Shown here piece after piece: positions 1 through 7,702 of a DNA stretch of 28,586 nucleotides. Numbering within the stretch: the stretch's first letter is position 1; every line of letters starts with the position of its first letter. Source of the DNA: S144-45 sp015494035 (GTDB lineage: Bacteria > Pseudomonadota > Gammaproteobacteria > Xanthomonadales > Marinicellaceae); contig JALUIX010000072.1 of assembly GCA_027057345.1 (NCBI GenBank), positions 1-28,586 of the forward strand, given 5' to 3'. Made by a program: the position numbers and the translations under genes. The notes under the pieces are model-generated. The model saw only the letters and a program-made list of their open reading frames with translations, did not search any database and had not been told where the DNA came from.

Positions 1-251
1 TTCTTGAAGGTTTCTTCAAATTCCTTGCCTTCGCTGACCAGTTTGCTGAAGATTTTTACGCCTTCTTCCTGCGCCTTGGCAAATGCGCCCAGGCCAGCCA
101 GCCAGATTTCACTGGCAGAACCGAGAATGGTGTCGGTGACGCTGGTTTGTGTTTGGGCTGCGGCTTTGCGGGCCGTTGTTTTGCTGGTGGTTTTCTTGCT
201 GGCCACTTTGCGAGTGGTTGTTTTCTTGCTGACTGTTTTCTTGGCTGTCAT
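1..251 (-). CDS. Phasin family protein with lysine-rich N-terminus (partial, 3' end off the window)
   Basis: The minus-strand frame is open from the start codon at 251 to the left edge, giving about 83 residues of an incomplete gene. The first 30 or so residues are almost only Lys, Thr, Ser, Ala and Arg (for example SKKTTTRK and SKKTTSK). They are followed by SASEIWLAGLGAFAKAQEEG, which matches the start of the PhaI/PhaF-type phasin domain of polyhydroxyalkanoate granule-associated proteins. Phasins coat PHA granules; those with Lys/Ala-rich tails can also bind DNA. In PhaF the basic tail is C-terminal, whereas here it is N-terminal. Two ATGs are possible (257 and 251). The one at 251 has a GAGGT ribosome-binding site at normal spacing, whereas 257 is too close to it. 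The family call is firm; granule or nucleoid binding is inferred. Confidence 0.8.
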   Translation of the reverse strand, partial: MTAKKTVSKKTTTRKVASKKTTSKTTARKAAAQTQTSVTDTILGSASEIWLAGLGAFAKAQEEGVKIFSKLVSEGKEFEETFK

Positions 252-444
252 GTTCATCACCTCGTGATTCGATTTCAAATGTGAAGCCGATGCGGTGGAA
301 ATGAACGCCGGCTTCCTGAGTACACTGCCATTATGGGGTCTTTGTCTAGAGCTTTCATACTAATTTTGCACATTTTCAGGCATTGCGCTCACCATTGACC
401 AGACAACCCGATATGTCGCCCTCAACGGCCGACTGGATGGCAGA

Positions 445-1326
445 TCAATAGTCAACCAGAAAGTCCCGGAATGCCTTGGCCACTGGCGGCAAATGATGCA
501 TTTTACGATGCACCATGTGCCATTTTTTTATGATGGGAAACCCTTGCACATCCAGCATGCGCAAGCTGCCTTTTTCAAGTTCCTCGCGGATGGTATGCAC
601 CGACACTACACCCAGGCCCAGACCGGCCTTGACACACAATTTGATGGATTCGTTATTGTTCATGACCATGGAGTCCTCAAGGTACAGATCATGGGTGCGC
701 AACAGGTTTTTGAAGGCTTCGCGGGTGCCTGACTCCTTTTCGCGAATCACAAAGGTGTGATGCACCAGCTCGGCCAGCGGAATACTCTTCTGCCGGCAGA
801 GCGGGTTTTGCGGCTGCGCGATGACCACCAAAGGGTTGTCCTTGATGGGCGTGTGTTCCAGATCGGCCCGTTCCGGTGGCTGGCCCATCAAGACGATGTC
901 CTTGCTGTTGCTTTCCAGCTGTTGTAACACGGTCGAGCGGTTGGTGACTTCCAGGTCAATGGTGATATTGGGATGCACCTTGAGAAAATCAGCGATAACC
1001 GAGACGGCAAAATGACTGATGGTGCTGGCCGCGGCAATGGAGAGTGTGCCACGCTGAACGCCCTTGTATTCGCCCATGACTTGTTCCGCTTCCTGCAGTT
1101 CGGCCTGGATGCGCTGGCAGTAAGCGAGAAAATCCCGTCCCGGTTCGGTCAGTTGTAGTTTCTTGCCATGCTGTTCAAACAGTTTGATGCCCAGGGTTTC
1201 TTCCAGTTGCTTTAACTGCATGGAGACTGCTGGCTGGGTCAGAAACAACCGCTTTGCGGCTTTGGACATGTTCAGGGTTTCGGCCACTTTGGCAAAGATG
1301 CGCATCTGGTGAAGGGTGACATTCAT
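445..1326 (-). CDS. cbbR: CbbR, LysR-type regulator of the Calvin operon
   Basis: This 293-residue protein has the usual LysR-family size and layout. An N-terminal winged helix-turn-helix lies at about residues 1-60 (TLHQMRIFAKVAE, then AAKRLFLTQPAVSMQLKQLE), followed by a periplasmic-binding-protein-like effector domain to the end. It is transcribed away from cbbM, with 150 bases between the two start codons, the classic arrangement for CbbR, which activates cbb operons in response to metabolites such as RuBP, NADPH or phosphoenolpyruvate. The identity rests on family and position; the sequence alone would only say LysR-type. The start at 1326 has no strong ribosome-binding site. A second Met (residue 8) is possible but also lacks one. 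Confidence 0.92.
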   Translation of the reverse strand: MNVTLHQMRIFAKVAETLNMSKAAKRLFLTQPAVSMQLKQLEETLGIKLFEQHGKKLQLTEPGRDFLAYCQRIQAELQEAEQVMGEYKGVQRGTLSIAAASTISHFAVSVIADFLKVHPNITIDLEVTNRSTVLQQLESNSKDIVLMGQPPERADLEHTPIKDNPLVVIAQPQNPLCRQKSIPLAELVHHTFVIREKESGTREAFKNLLRTHDLYLEDSMVMNNNESIKLCVKAGLGLGVVSVHTIREELEKGSLRMLDVQGFPIIKKWHMVHRKMHHLPPVAKAFRDFLVDY

Positions 1327-1347
1327 AAGCTATTCTGATGGTATCAA

Positions 1348-1370
1348 TAAGAAATCGTGACTTTTCATTA
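1348..1370. promoter_or_regulatory. Candidate CbbR operator with TNA triplets every 10 bases
   Basis: Three TNA triplets (TAA at 1348, TGA at 1358, TTA at 1368) are each separated by exactly seven bases, giving two adjoining copies of the TNA-N7-TNA pattern described for CbbR sites. They lie in the cbbR-cbbM divergent region and overlap both candidate promoters. A short dyad TGAT-GGT-ATCA at 1336-1346 lies next to them on the cbbR side. The pattern is short and AT-rich, so chance occurrence is possible. Confidence 0.4.
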
Positions 1371-1390
1371 TACTAACCCTGTCGTATAGT
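1362..1390 (+). promoter_or_regulatory. Candidate sigma-70 promoter of cbbM
   Basis: TTTTCA (1362-1367) and TATAGT (1385-1390) are separated by 17 bases, 87 bases before the cbbM start. The -35 box is poor (4 of 6 to consensus), as expected for a promoter that needs an activator such as CbbR. An alternative -10, TATACT at 1369-1374, has no good -35 partner. Confidence 0.4.
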
Positions 1391-1395
1391 GCCAC
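1367..1395 (-). promoter_or_regulatory. Candidate sigma-70 promoter of cbbR, overlapping the cbbM promoter
   Basis: On the minus strand GTGGCA (1395-1390) and a perfect TATAAT (1372-1367) are 17 bases apart, about 40 bases before the cbbR start. The two promoters face apart and overlap almost completely, so RNA polymerase could not occupy both at once and CbbR could repress itself while activating cbbM. Confidence 0.4.
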
Positions 1396-1476
1396 CCATC
1401 GTAGCAGAACGCGTTACCCCAAATGCCAAAGCTGCACCACGAAGTAAGTCCATTCAAACCCTAAGAGGAGACCACC

Positions 1477-2862
1477 ATGGCTTTAGACCAGACCAGCCGC
1501 TACGCAAACCTTGACCTGAAAGAGGAAGACCTGATCAAAGGCGGTGAGCACGTGCTCGTGGCCTACACCATGAAACCCAAGGAAGGCTTTGGCGACTACC
1601 TGCAAACCGCCGCCCACTTTGCCGCCGAATCGTCCACCGGCACCAACGTGGAAGTCGGCACCACCGATGATTTCACCAAGGGTGTTGATGCCCTTGTGTA
1701 CGAAATCGACGAAGACAAGGAGCTGATGAAGATCGCCTATCCCATCGAGCTGTTCGACCGCAACATCACCGATGGCCGCACCATGGTGGCTTCCTTCCTC
1801 ACTTTGGCCATTGGTAATAACCAGGGCATGGGCGATGTGAAATACGCCAAGATGCACGACTTTTACATTCCACCCAAGCTGCTGCAATTGTATGACGGCC
1901 CGTCCATGTCCATTCAGGATCTGTGGCGCGTGCTGGGCCGCCCCACTGAAAATGGCGGCTTTATTGTCGGCACCATCATCAAACCCAAACTGGGTTTGCG
2001 GCCCAAGCCCTTTGCCGATGCCGCCTATGAATTCTGGCTAGGTGGTGATTTCATTAAAAATGACGAACCCCAGGGCAATCAGGTGTTTGCGCCCATGGCC
2101 GAAACCATCCCGCTGGTGGCCGATGCCATGCGCCGGGCCCAGGACGAAACCGGCGAGGCCAAGCTGTTTTCAGCCAACATCACCGCAGATGACCCCTTTG
2201 AGATGATCGCGCGGGCGGAATTTATTCTCGACACCTTTGCCGAAAACGCCAATCACGTGGCCTTTCTGGTTGACGGCTACGTGGCCGGGCCCACTGCCAT
2301 CAGCACCGCACGTCGCCAGTTTCCGGCCCAATACCTGCATTACCACCGGGCCGGCCACGGCGCGGTCACTTCACCACAGTCCGATCGCGGCTACACCGCC
2401 TTTGTGCTGGGCAAGCTCTCGCGCCTGATGGGTGCTTCGGGCATTCACGTGGGCACCATGGGCTACGGCAAAATGGAAGGCGAACAGGACGACCGCAACA
2501 TTGCCTACATGATTGAACGAGACTCGGCAGACGGCCCGTTTTACCATCAGGAATGGCTGGGTATCAAACCCACCACGCCCATTATTTCCGGTGGCATGAA
2601 TGCCCTGCGTATTCCGGGTTTTTTTGAAAATCTGGGCCATTCCAACCTCATTATGACCGCCGGTGGCGGGTGCTATGGCCACGTGGACGGCCCGGCCGCC
2701 GGCGCCAAATCCATGCGTCAGGCCGAGCAATGCTGGCGCGAAGGCGCCGACCCCATCGAATGGGCCAAAACCCATGAAGAGTTCCGCCGGGCATTTATTT
2801 CCTTCCCCCACGATGCCGACGCCATTTACCCCGGCTGGCGCGAAAAACTGGGGTTTGAATAA
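1477..2862 (+). CDS. cbbM: Form II ribulose-1,5-bisphosphate carboxylase/oxygenase
   Basis: The 461-residue protein fixes CO2 onto ribulose 1,5-bisphosphate. It is the single-subunit form II enzyme: there is no small-subunit gene, and it begins with the family-typical ALDQTSRYANLDLKEEDLI. All key residues are present, each shifted by +3 from the Rhodospirillum rubrum numbering: Lys169 in GTIIKPK, the carbamylated Lys194 with Asp196 and Glu197 in GGDFIKNDEPQ, His290 in YHRAGHG, His324, loop-6 Lys332 in GTMGYGKMEG, and Ser371. A strong AAGAGGAG site ends six bases before the ATG, consistent with high expression. It is the first gene of the operon and is probably controlled by the divergent CbbR. 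No carboxysome genes are present, as usual for form II. No cbbQ or cbbO activase gene follows it here. Confidence 0.98.
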   Translation: MALDQTSRYANLDLKEEDLIKGGEHVLVAYTMKPKEGFGDYLQTAAHFAAESSTGTNVEVGTTDDFTKGVDALVYEIDEDKELMKIAYPIELFDRNITDGRTMVASFLTLAIGNNQGMGDVKYAKMHDFYIPPKLLQLYDGPSMSIQDLWRVLGRPTENGGFIVGTIIKPKLGLRPKPFADAAYEFWLGGDFIKNDEPQGNQVFAPMAETIPLVADAMRRAQDETGEAKLFSANITADDPFEMIARAEFILDTFAENANHVAFLVDGYVAGPTAISTARRQFPAQYLHYHRAGHGAVTSPQSDRGYTAFVLGKLSRLMGASGIHVGTMGYGKMEGEQDDRNIAYMIERDSADGPFYHQEWLGIKPTTPIISGGMNALRIPGFFENLGHSNLIMTAGGGCYGHVDGPAAGAKSMRQAEQCWREGADPIEWAKTHEEFRRAFISFPHDADAIYPGWREKLGFE

Positions 2863-2874
2863 AACTTCACGGAG

Positions 2875-2901
2875 TTGACGAACTGTTCAAACCGGTAAAA
2901 T
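2875..2901 (+). promoter_or_regulatory. Possible internal promoter between cbbM and transketolase
   Basis: TTGACG (2875-2880) and TAAAAT (2896-2901) resemble -35 and -10 boxes, but the spacer is only 15 bases, shorter than optimal. If active it would start transcription just before the hairpin at 2906-2937 and let the downstream sugar-phosphate genes be made without cbbM. Confidence 0.3.
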
Positions 2902-2905
2902 ACCC

Positions 2906-2937
2906 GCACCCGGGCTGATTGATTCAGCACCGGGTGC
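2906..2937 (+). repeat. Strong hairpin between cbbM and transketolase
   Basis: GCACCCGG-GCTGA pairs with TCAGC-CCGGGTGC around a TTGAT loop. This makes a 13-base-pair stem with one bulged A (2929). There is no U-run after it, so it is not a typical intrinsic terminator. It lies 31 bases before the tkt start. Its position suggests an RNA stability or processing element that protects the cbbM message, or a weak attenuator that lowers expression of the downstream genes; this is inference. Confidence 0.6.
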
Positions 2938-2968
2938 CTTCATTCCATCCAAACCCGAGAACCGCACC

Positions 2969-4968
2969 ATGACTGACAGAAAAAAACTGGCCAATGCCAT
3001 TCGCGTGCTGGCCATGGACGCCGTGCAAAAAGCCAATAGCGGCCACCCCGGCGCCCCCATGGGCATGGCTGACATGGCCGAAGTCCTGTACAACGATTTT
3101 CTCAAACATAACCCCAACAACCCGCAGTGGGCCGACCGCGATCGTGTGGTGCTGTCCAACGGTCACGGTTCCATGTTGCTGTACGCGGCCTTGCACCTGA
3201 GCGGCTACGACCTGAGCATGGAAGACATCAAGAACTTCCGCCAGCTACATTCCAAAACCCCCGGCCACCCCGAATACGGCTACACCCCGGGCGTGGAAAC
3301 CACCACCGGGCCGCTGGGCCAGGGTCTGACCAATGCGGTGGGCATGGCCCTGTCGGAAAAACTGCTGGCCGAGCAGTTCAACAAGCCCGATCACCTCATT
3401 GTGGATCACAACACCTATGTTTTTCTGGGTGATGGCTGCCTCATGGAAGGCATCTCGCACGAGGCCTGCTCGCTGGCTGGCACCCTGGGCCTGGGCAAGC
3501 TCATTGCCTTGTATGACGACAACAACATTTCCATTGATGGTGAAGTGGACGGCTGGTTCACCGATGATACGCCGGCCCGCTTTGCCGCCTATGGCTGGCA
3601 TGTGATCCCCAACGTGGACGGACACGATGCTGACGCCGTTCATGAGGCCATTGAAGAGGCCAAGTCAGTCACGGACAAACCCAGCCTGATCTGTTGCAAA
3701 ACCACCATTGGCTTTGGCGCCCCCAACAAGGCCGGCAGCCACGACGTCCACGGCGCCCCGTTGGGCGAGGAAGAAATTGCCGCCGCACGCAAGGAACTGG
3801 GCTGGCAGCACCCGCCGTTTGTTATTCCGCCTGAGGTCTATGCCGGCTGGGATGCCCGCGCCACCGGCGAAGNNNNNNNNNNCGCTTTGAGGCCTATAAA
3901 GCCGCCTACCCGGCTGACGCCGCGGAATTTGAACGCCGCATGCAGCACAAGCTGCCGGAAAACTGGGCCACGGAATCCGAGCTGTTTATCAAAAAGGTGG
4001 CGGCAGAAAAACCACAGATGGCCACCCGTAAAGCCTCCAAGCTGGCGCTGGAAGGCCTGGGGCCACTGGTGCCGGAATTGTTTGGCGGTTCGGCTGACCT
4101 GACCCCGTCCAACAACACCTTCTGGAGCGGATCCAAATCCATAAACGACGGTGACTTCACCGGCAATTACCTGTCCTATGGCGTGCGCGAATTCGGCATG
4201 ACCGCCATGATGAACGGCATGCAACTGCACGGCGGCCTGCGGCCTTATGGCGCCACCTTCCTGATGTTCAGCGAATACGCCCGCAACGCCTTGCGCATGG
4301 CCGCCCTGATGGGTATTGCGCCGATTTTTGTTTACACGCACGATTCCATTGGCGTGGGCGAAGACGGCCCGACCCACCAGCCGGTGGAACAACTGCCCAC
4401 CATCCGTCTGATCCCCAACATGGCCATGTGGCGTCCCTGTGACGCGGTGGAATCCGCCGTGGCCTGGCAACAGGCGATTGAACGCAGCGACGGCCCCACC
4501 ACCCTCGTGTTCACCCGTCAGGGCGTGCCACATCAGGAGCGCACCGAAGAACAAATAGCCCAGATCAAACGCGGCGGTTACGTGCTCAAGGACACCAAAG
4601 GCACACCCGATGCCATCATTCTGGCCACCGGCAGCGAAGTGGGTCTGGCCATGGATGCGGCGGAATCGCTGGAAAAAGAAGGCATCTTTGCACGCGTGGT
4701 GTCCATGCCGTCCACCGACCGCTTCGACGCCCAGGATGCCGAGTACAAAAACAGCGTCTTGCCACCGGAAGTAAAAGCGCGGGTCGCGGTGGAAGCGGCC
4801 ATGCCGGATTTGTGGCACAAATACGTCGGCCTGAATGGCGTGGTTATTGGCCAGAACACCTTTGGCGAATCCGCGCCGGGCAATGTCCTGTTTGAACACT
4901 TCGGCTTCACCCCGGAAAACGTCAGCACGGCGGTCAAAACTGCCATCAACAACACCCAGGAGAAATAA
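2969..4968 (+). CDS. tkt: Transketolase (gene interrupted by an assembly gap)
   Basis: The enzyme transfers two-carbon units between sugar phosphates using thiamine diphosphate and regenerates ribulose 5-phosphate in the Calvin cycle. The first 301 residues carry SGHPGAPMG, SNGHGSML, TTGPLGQGL, the ThDP/Mg site GDGCLMEG...DDNNIS and GSHDVHGAPLG. The last 361 residues carry GGSADLTPSN, GVREFGMTA, HDSIGVGEDGPTHQP and TGSEVGLA. A run of ten N (3873-3882) separates the halves, which are in different frames as written. The break falls at the family position ...WDA(K/R)xxG[E/Q]-gap-(K/R)FxAYxxAYP, where Escherichia coli TktA has eight more residues. A true gap of about 23 bases would restore the frame and give about 670 residues, the normal length. 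It is therefore probably intact, not a pseudogene. The start has only a weak ribosome-binding site. Confidence 0.95.
3873..3882. other. Assembly gap (10 N) inside transketolase
   Basis: Ten unknown bases interrupt the transketolase gene. Ten cannot be the true length, because the coding frame on the two sides requires a length of 2 modulo 3. Comparison with the known family suggests about 23 missing bases (one partial codon plus the rest of eight residues). Confidence 0.97.
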
Positions 4969-4969
4969 C

Positions 4970-6013
4970 ATGGCCCTTATCACACTGAGACAATTGCTGG
5001 ACTACGCGGCGGAAAACGACTTTGGCATGCCGGCATTCAATGTTAACAACATGGAACAGATTCATGCCATCATGAAAGCCGCCGATGAAGTCAACTCGCC
5101 GGTTATCCTGCAAGGCTCTGCCGGTGCGCGCAAATACGCCGGCCCGGCGTTTATTCGTGGCCTGGTGCATGCCGCGGCCGAGCAATGGCCTCATATTCCC
5201 ATCGTCCTGCATCAGGACCATGGCGCCAGCCCCGCGGTCTGTCAGCGCTCCATCCAGTCGGGCTTTACCTCGGTGATGATGGACGGCTCCCTGATGACCG
5301 ACATGAAAACCCCTTCCAGCTACGACTACAACGTGGACGTAACCAAAAAAGTCGTGGACATGGCGCATGCCTGCGGGGTGTCCGTCGAAGGCGAACTGGG
5401 TTGCCTGGGTTCTCTGGAAACCGGCATGGCTGGTGAGGAAGACGGCTCCGGCGCCGAGGGCGTGTTGAGCATGGAGCAGTTACTCACCGACCCGGACGAG
5501 GCCAAGGATTTTGTGGACAAAACCGGCGTTGATGCCCTGGCCATTGCCATCGGCACCAGCCACGGCGCCTACAAATTCACCCGACCGCCCACTGGTGACA
5601 TTCTTGCCATTGAACGCATCAAGGCCATTCACGAAAAAATTCCCGACACACACTTGGTCATGCACGGTTCTTCGTCCGTGCCCCAGGACTGGCTGGCGAT
5701 CATCAACAGCTACGGCGGCGACATGGGCCAGACCTATGGCGTGCCGGTGGAGGAAATTCAGGAAGGCATCAAACATGGCGTGCGCAAGGTCAACATCGAC
5801 ACCGACCTGCGCATGGCCAGCACCGGCGCCGTGCGGCGCTATCTGGCCGAAAACCCCAGTGTTTTCGACCCGCGCAAGTTCCTGCAGGCGGCCACCGACG
5901 CCATGCAGGAAATCTGCAAACAGCGTTTTGAAGCCTTTGGCTCAGCCGGACACGCCGACAAAATCAAACCGGTGAGCCTGGAAGCCATGGCCGACCACTA
6001 CGGCATTCAATGA
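4970..6013 (+). CDS. fba: Fructose-1,6-bisphosphate aldolase, class II, Calvin-cycle type
   Basis: This 347-residue zinc enzyme condenses dihydroxyacetone phosphate with glyceraldehyde 3-phosphate (and with erythrose 4-phosphate in the Calvin cycle). Visible active-site parts are HQDHG (catalytic Asp83, zinc ligand His84), GELG around residue 142, TSHG with His198, MHGSSS with His232 and the phosphate-binding NIDTD at 275-279. The length and the sequence start ALITLRQLLDYAAE match the cbbA subtype. The open frame extends 45 codons upstream into tkt. The ATG at 4970 is chosen because AGGAG (4958-4962) precedes it by seven bases and only one base separates it from the tkt stop. Also known as cbbA. 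Confidence 0.96.
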   Translation: MALITLRQLLDYAAENDFGMPAFNVNNMEQIHAIMKAADEVNSPVILQGSAGARKYAGPAFIRGLVHAAAEQWPHIPIVLHQDHGASPAVCQRSIQSGFTSVMMDGSLMTDMKTPSSYDYNVDVTKKVVDMAHACGVSVEGELGCLGSLETGMAGEEDGSGAEGVLSMEQLLTDPDEAKDFVDKTGVDALAIAIGTSHGAYKFTRPPTGDILAIERIKAIHEKIPDTHLVMHGSSSVPQDWLAIINSYGGDMGQTYGVPVEEIQEGIKHGVRKVNIDTDLRMASTGAVRRYLAENPSVFDPRKFLQAATDAMQEICKQRFEAFGSAGHADKIKPVSLEAMADHYGIQ

Positions 6014-6822
6014 ACCATTCCAGCAACCCGGCCTGTGGTGACTTGTCCTTATTGCAGTGCCTGATTTTTGACGTGGACGGCACCCTGGCCGACACCGAAA
6101 GGGACGGTCACCGGGTGGCATTCAACCAGGCCTTTGCCGAATATGGCCTGGACTGGCACTGGGACGAGCCACTGTACGGGCAACTGCTGGCTGTCACCGG
6201 CGGCAAGGAACGCATGCGTTTTTATCAGCAGCAGTTTCTTGGCCGGCCAGTGCTGAGCGATGAAGACATTAAAAAACTCCATGCGCTCAAGACACAGCAT
6301 TACCTCGCGCTGTTGAAACAGGGCAAAATCCCCTTGCGACCCGGCGTCAAGCGGCTGATTAACCAGGCACGAAGCGCCGGTTTGACGCTGGCTATTGCCA
6401 CCACAACCACGCCGGTCAATGTCACCACCTTGCTGGAAAACACGCTGGGAGAAGAAAGCATTGATTGGTTCAGCGTCATCGCCGCCGGTGACGTGGTGCC
6501 GGCTAAAAAGCCGGCCCCGGACATTTACCACTGGGCCCTGGAAAAGCTCGGCCTGCCCCCGCAAAACTGTTTGGCCCTGGAGGACTCCCGGGCCGGACTG
6601 TTGTCAGCAGTCAATGCCGGTGTGGCCACGGTAGTCACCTTCAATGACTACACCCGGGATCAGGATTTCAGCGAAGCGCTGGCCATCAGCGACCACCTGG
6701 GTGAACCGGATAACCCCTGCCGCGTTATCAAGGGGCCACCGGTGGAATGCTGTATTGATATCGCCTATCTCGATGGCCTTTTGACCAGTCAGTTAACCTC
6801 AGGAGCACGCCATGTCTCGTAA
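6010..6822 (+). CDS. cbbY: CbbY, HAD-family sugar-bisphosphate phosphatase
   Basis: This 270-residue haloacid-dehalogenase-type phosphatase starts inside the aldolase stop codon (ATGA overlap) and has no clear ribosome-binding site, so it is probably translated by coupling. Motif I is DVDGTLADTE with Asp21 and Asp23, and the cap segment LLAVTGGKERMRFY is characteristic of CbbY. Motif II is the Thr-rich IATTTTPVNV, the motif III lysine is in VPAKKPAPDIY, and the motif IV acidic pair is in LEDSRAGL. CbbY of Rhodobacter sphaeroides and its plant relative remove xylulose 1,5-bisphosphate, a misfire product that inhibits RuBisCO; that role is assumed here. The alternative is phosphoglycolate phosphatase, which belongs to the same superfamily, but the cap sequence favours CbbY. 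Confidence 0.9.
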   Translation: MNHSSNPACGDLSLLQCLIFDVDGTLADTERDGHRVAFNQAFAEYGLDWHWDEPLYGQLLAVTGGKERMRFYQQQFLGRPVLSDEDIKKLHALKTQHYLALLKQGKIPLRPGVKRLINQARSAGLTLAIATTTTPVNVTTLLENTLGEESIDWFSVIAAGDVVPAKKPAPDIYHWALEKLGLPPQNCLALEDSRAGLLSAVNAGVATVVTFNDYTRDQDFSEALAISDHLGEPDNPCRVIKGPPVECCIDIAYLDGLLTSQLTSGARHVS

Positions 6823-7696
6823 ACACCCGATTATTGCCGTGACCGGCTCTTCCGGCGCCGGTACCACCACGGTCAAAACCGCTTTTGAACATATTTTCCG
6901 TCGCCAGCACATCAAACCGGTGATTATTGAGGGCGATTCCTTTCATCGCTATGACCGCAAGGCAATGAAAGCAAAAGTCCAGGAAGCGCAGGAAAAACAC
7001 AGCAATTTCAGTCACTTCGGACTGGAAGCCAACCTGTTGAAAGAACTGGAGGAAACCTTCCGCGAATACGGGGAAACGGGCCGCTGCAAACGCCGTTACT
7101 ATCTGCATAACTACGAAGAAGCGAAGCCATTCGATCAGGAACCCGGCACCTTTACGCCGTGGGAAGACGTGGGCGATGGCAGCGATATCTTGTTGTATGA
7201 AGGCCTGCACGGGGCCGTGGTAGACGAAGAACACGGCATCAATGTGGCCAAATATGCCGACCTCAAAATCGGCGTGGTGCCCATCGTCAACCTGGAATGG
7301 ATTCAGAAAATCCACCGCGACACCGCCAAGCGAGGTTACAAGCCAGAAGACGTCACCGACACCATTTTGCGCCGCATGCGTGACTACGTCAGTGTCATCA
7401 CCCCGCAGTTCTCCAATACTGATATCAACTTTCAGCGCGTGCCGCTGGTGGACACCTCCAACCCCTTTATTGCTCGTGACATTCCCACCAGTGACGAATC
7501 CATGGTGGTGATCCGCTTCCGTGACATCAAGCAGTTCAACGTCGACTTTCCTTATTTACTGGACATGCTGCATGGTTCCTGGATGTCCCGTCGCAACACC
7601 ATCGTGGTGCCTGGAGGCAAAATGCAACTGGCCATGGAAATGATTCTGCACCCGATCATTGAAGACCTGATGGAAAAATCGCGGCAAGCAGGTTAA
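6812..7696 (+). CDS. prk: Phosphoribulokinase (bacterial type)
   Basis: The 294-residue kinase makes ribulose 1,5-bisphosphate, the RuBisCO substrate, from ribulose 5-phosphate and ATP. The P-loop is GSSGAGTTT at 12-20. EGDSFHRYDR contains Asp42, His45 and Arg49, the same positions as in the Rhodobacter enzyme. NLEWIQKIHRD carries Lys166, Arg169 and catalytic Asp170, and LYEGLHG supplies the Walker-B-like Glu130. Length and motifs fit the short, allosteric bacterial class rather than the plant-type enzyme. It overlaps cbbY by 11 bases and has its own AGGAG six bases before the ATG. It is the last Calvin-cycle gene here. Also known as cbbP. Confidence 0.97.
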   Translation: MSRKHPIIAVTGSSGAGTTTVKTAFEHIFRRQHIKPVIIEGDSFHRYDRKAMKAKVQEAQEKHSNFSHFGLEANLLKELEETFREYGETGRCKRRYYLHNYEEAKPFDQEPGTFTPWEDVGDGSDILLYEGLHGAVVDEEHGINVAKYADLKIGVVPIVNLEWIQKIHRDTAKRGYKPEDVTDTILRRMRDYVSVITPQFSNTDINFQRVPLVDTSNPFIARDIPTSDESMVVIRFRDIKQFNVDFPYLLDMLHGSWMSRRNTIVVPGGKMQLAMEMILHPIIEDLMEKSRQAG

Positions 7697-7702
7697 TACC
7701 GA

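Noticed and set aside
4..267. 87-codon plus-strand open frame with a hydrophobic C-terminus
   Set aside because: It is the reverse of the phasin gene; the hydrophobic run is the complement of Lys/Thr codons. The minus-strand reading gives a recognisable phasin and a good ribosome-binding site.
336..348. Promoter for the phasin gene from TAGACA and CATAAT on the minus strand
   Set aside because: The two hexamers are only seven bases apart, so they cannot form a sigma-70 promoter; no other convincing promoter was found in 252-444.
2969..4968. Transketolase as a pseudogene or split gene
   Set aside because: The frame change coincides with the N run; both halves are complete and the missing stretch matches a short variable family segment, so an assembly gap is the simpler explanation.
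3838..4983. 381-codon minus-strand open frame opposite transketolase and spanning the N gap
   Set aside because: It passes through unknown bases and is opposite clear transketolase sequence; no recognisable protein features.
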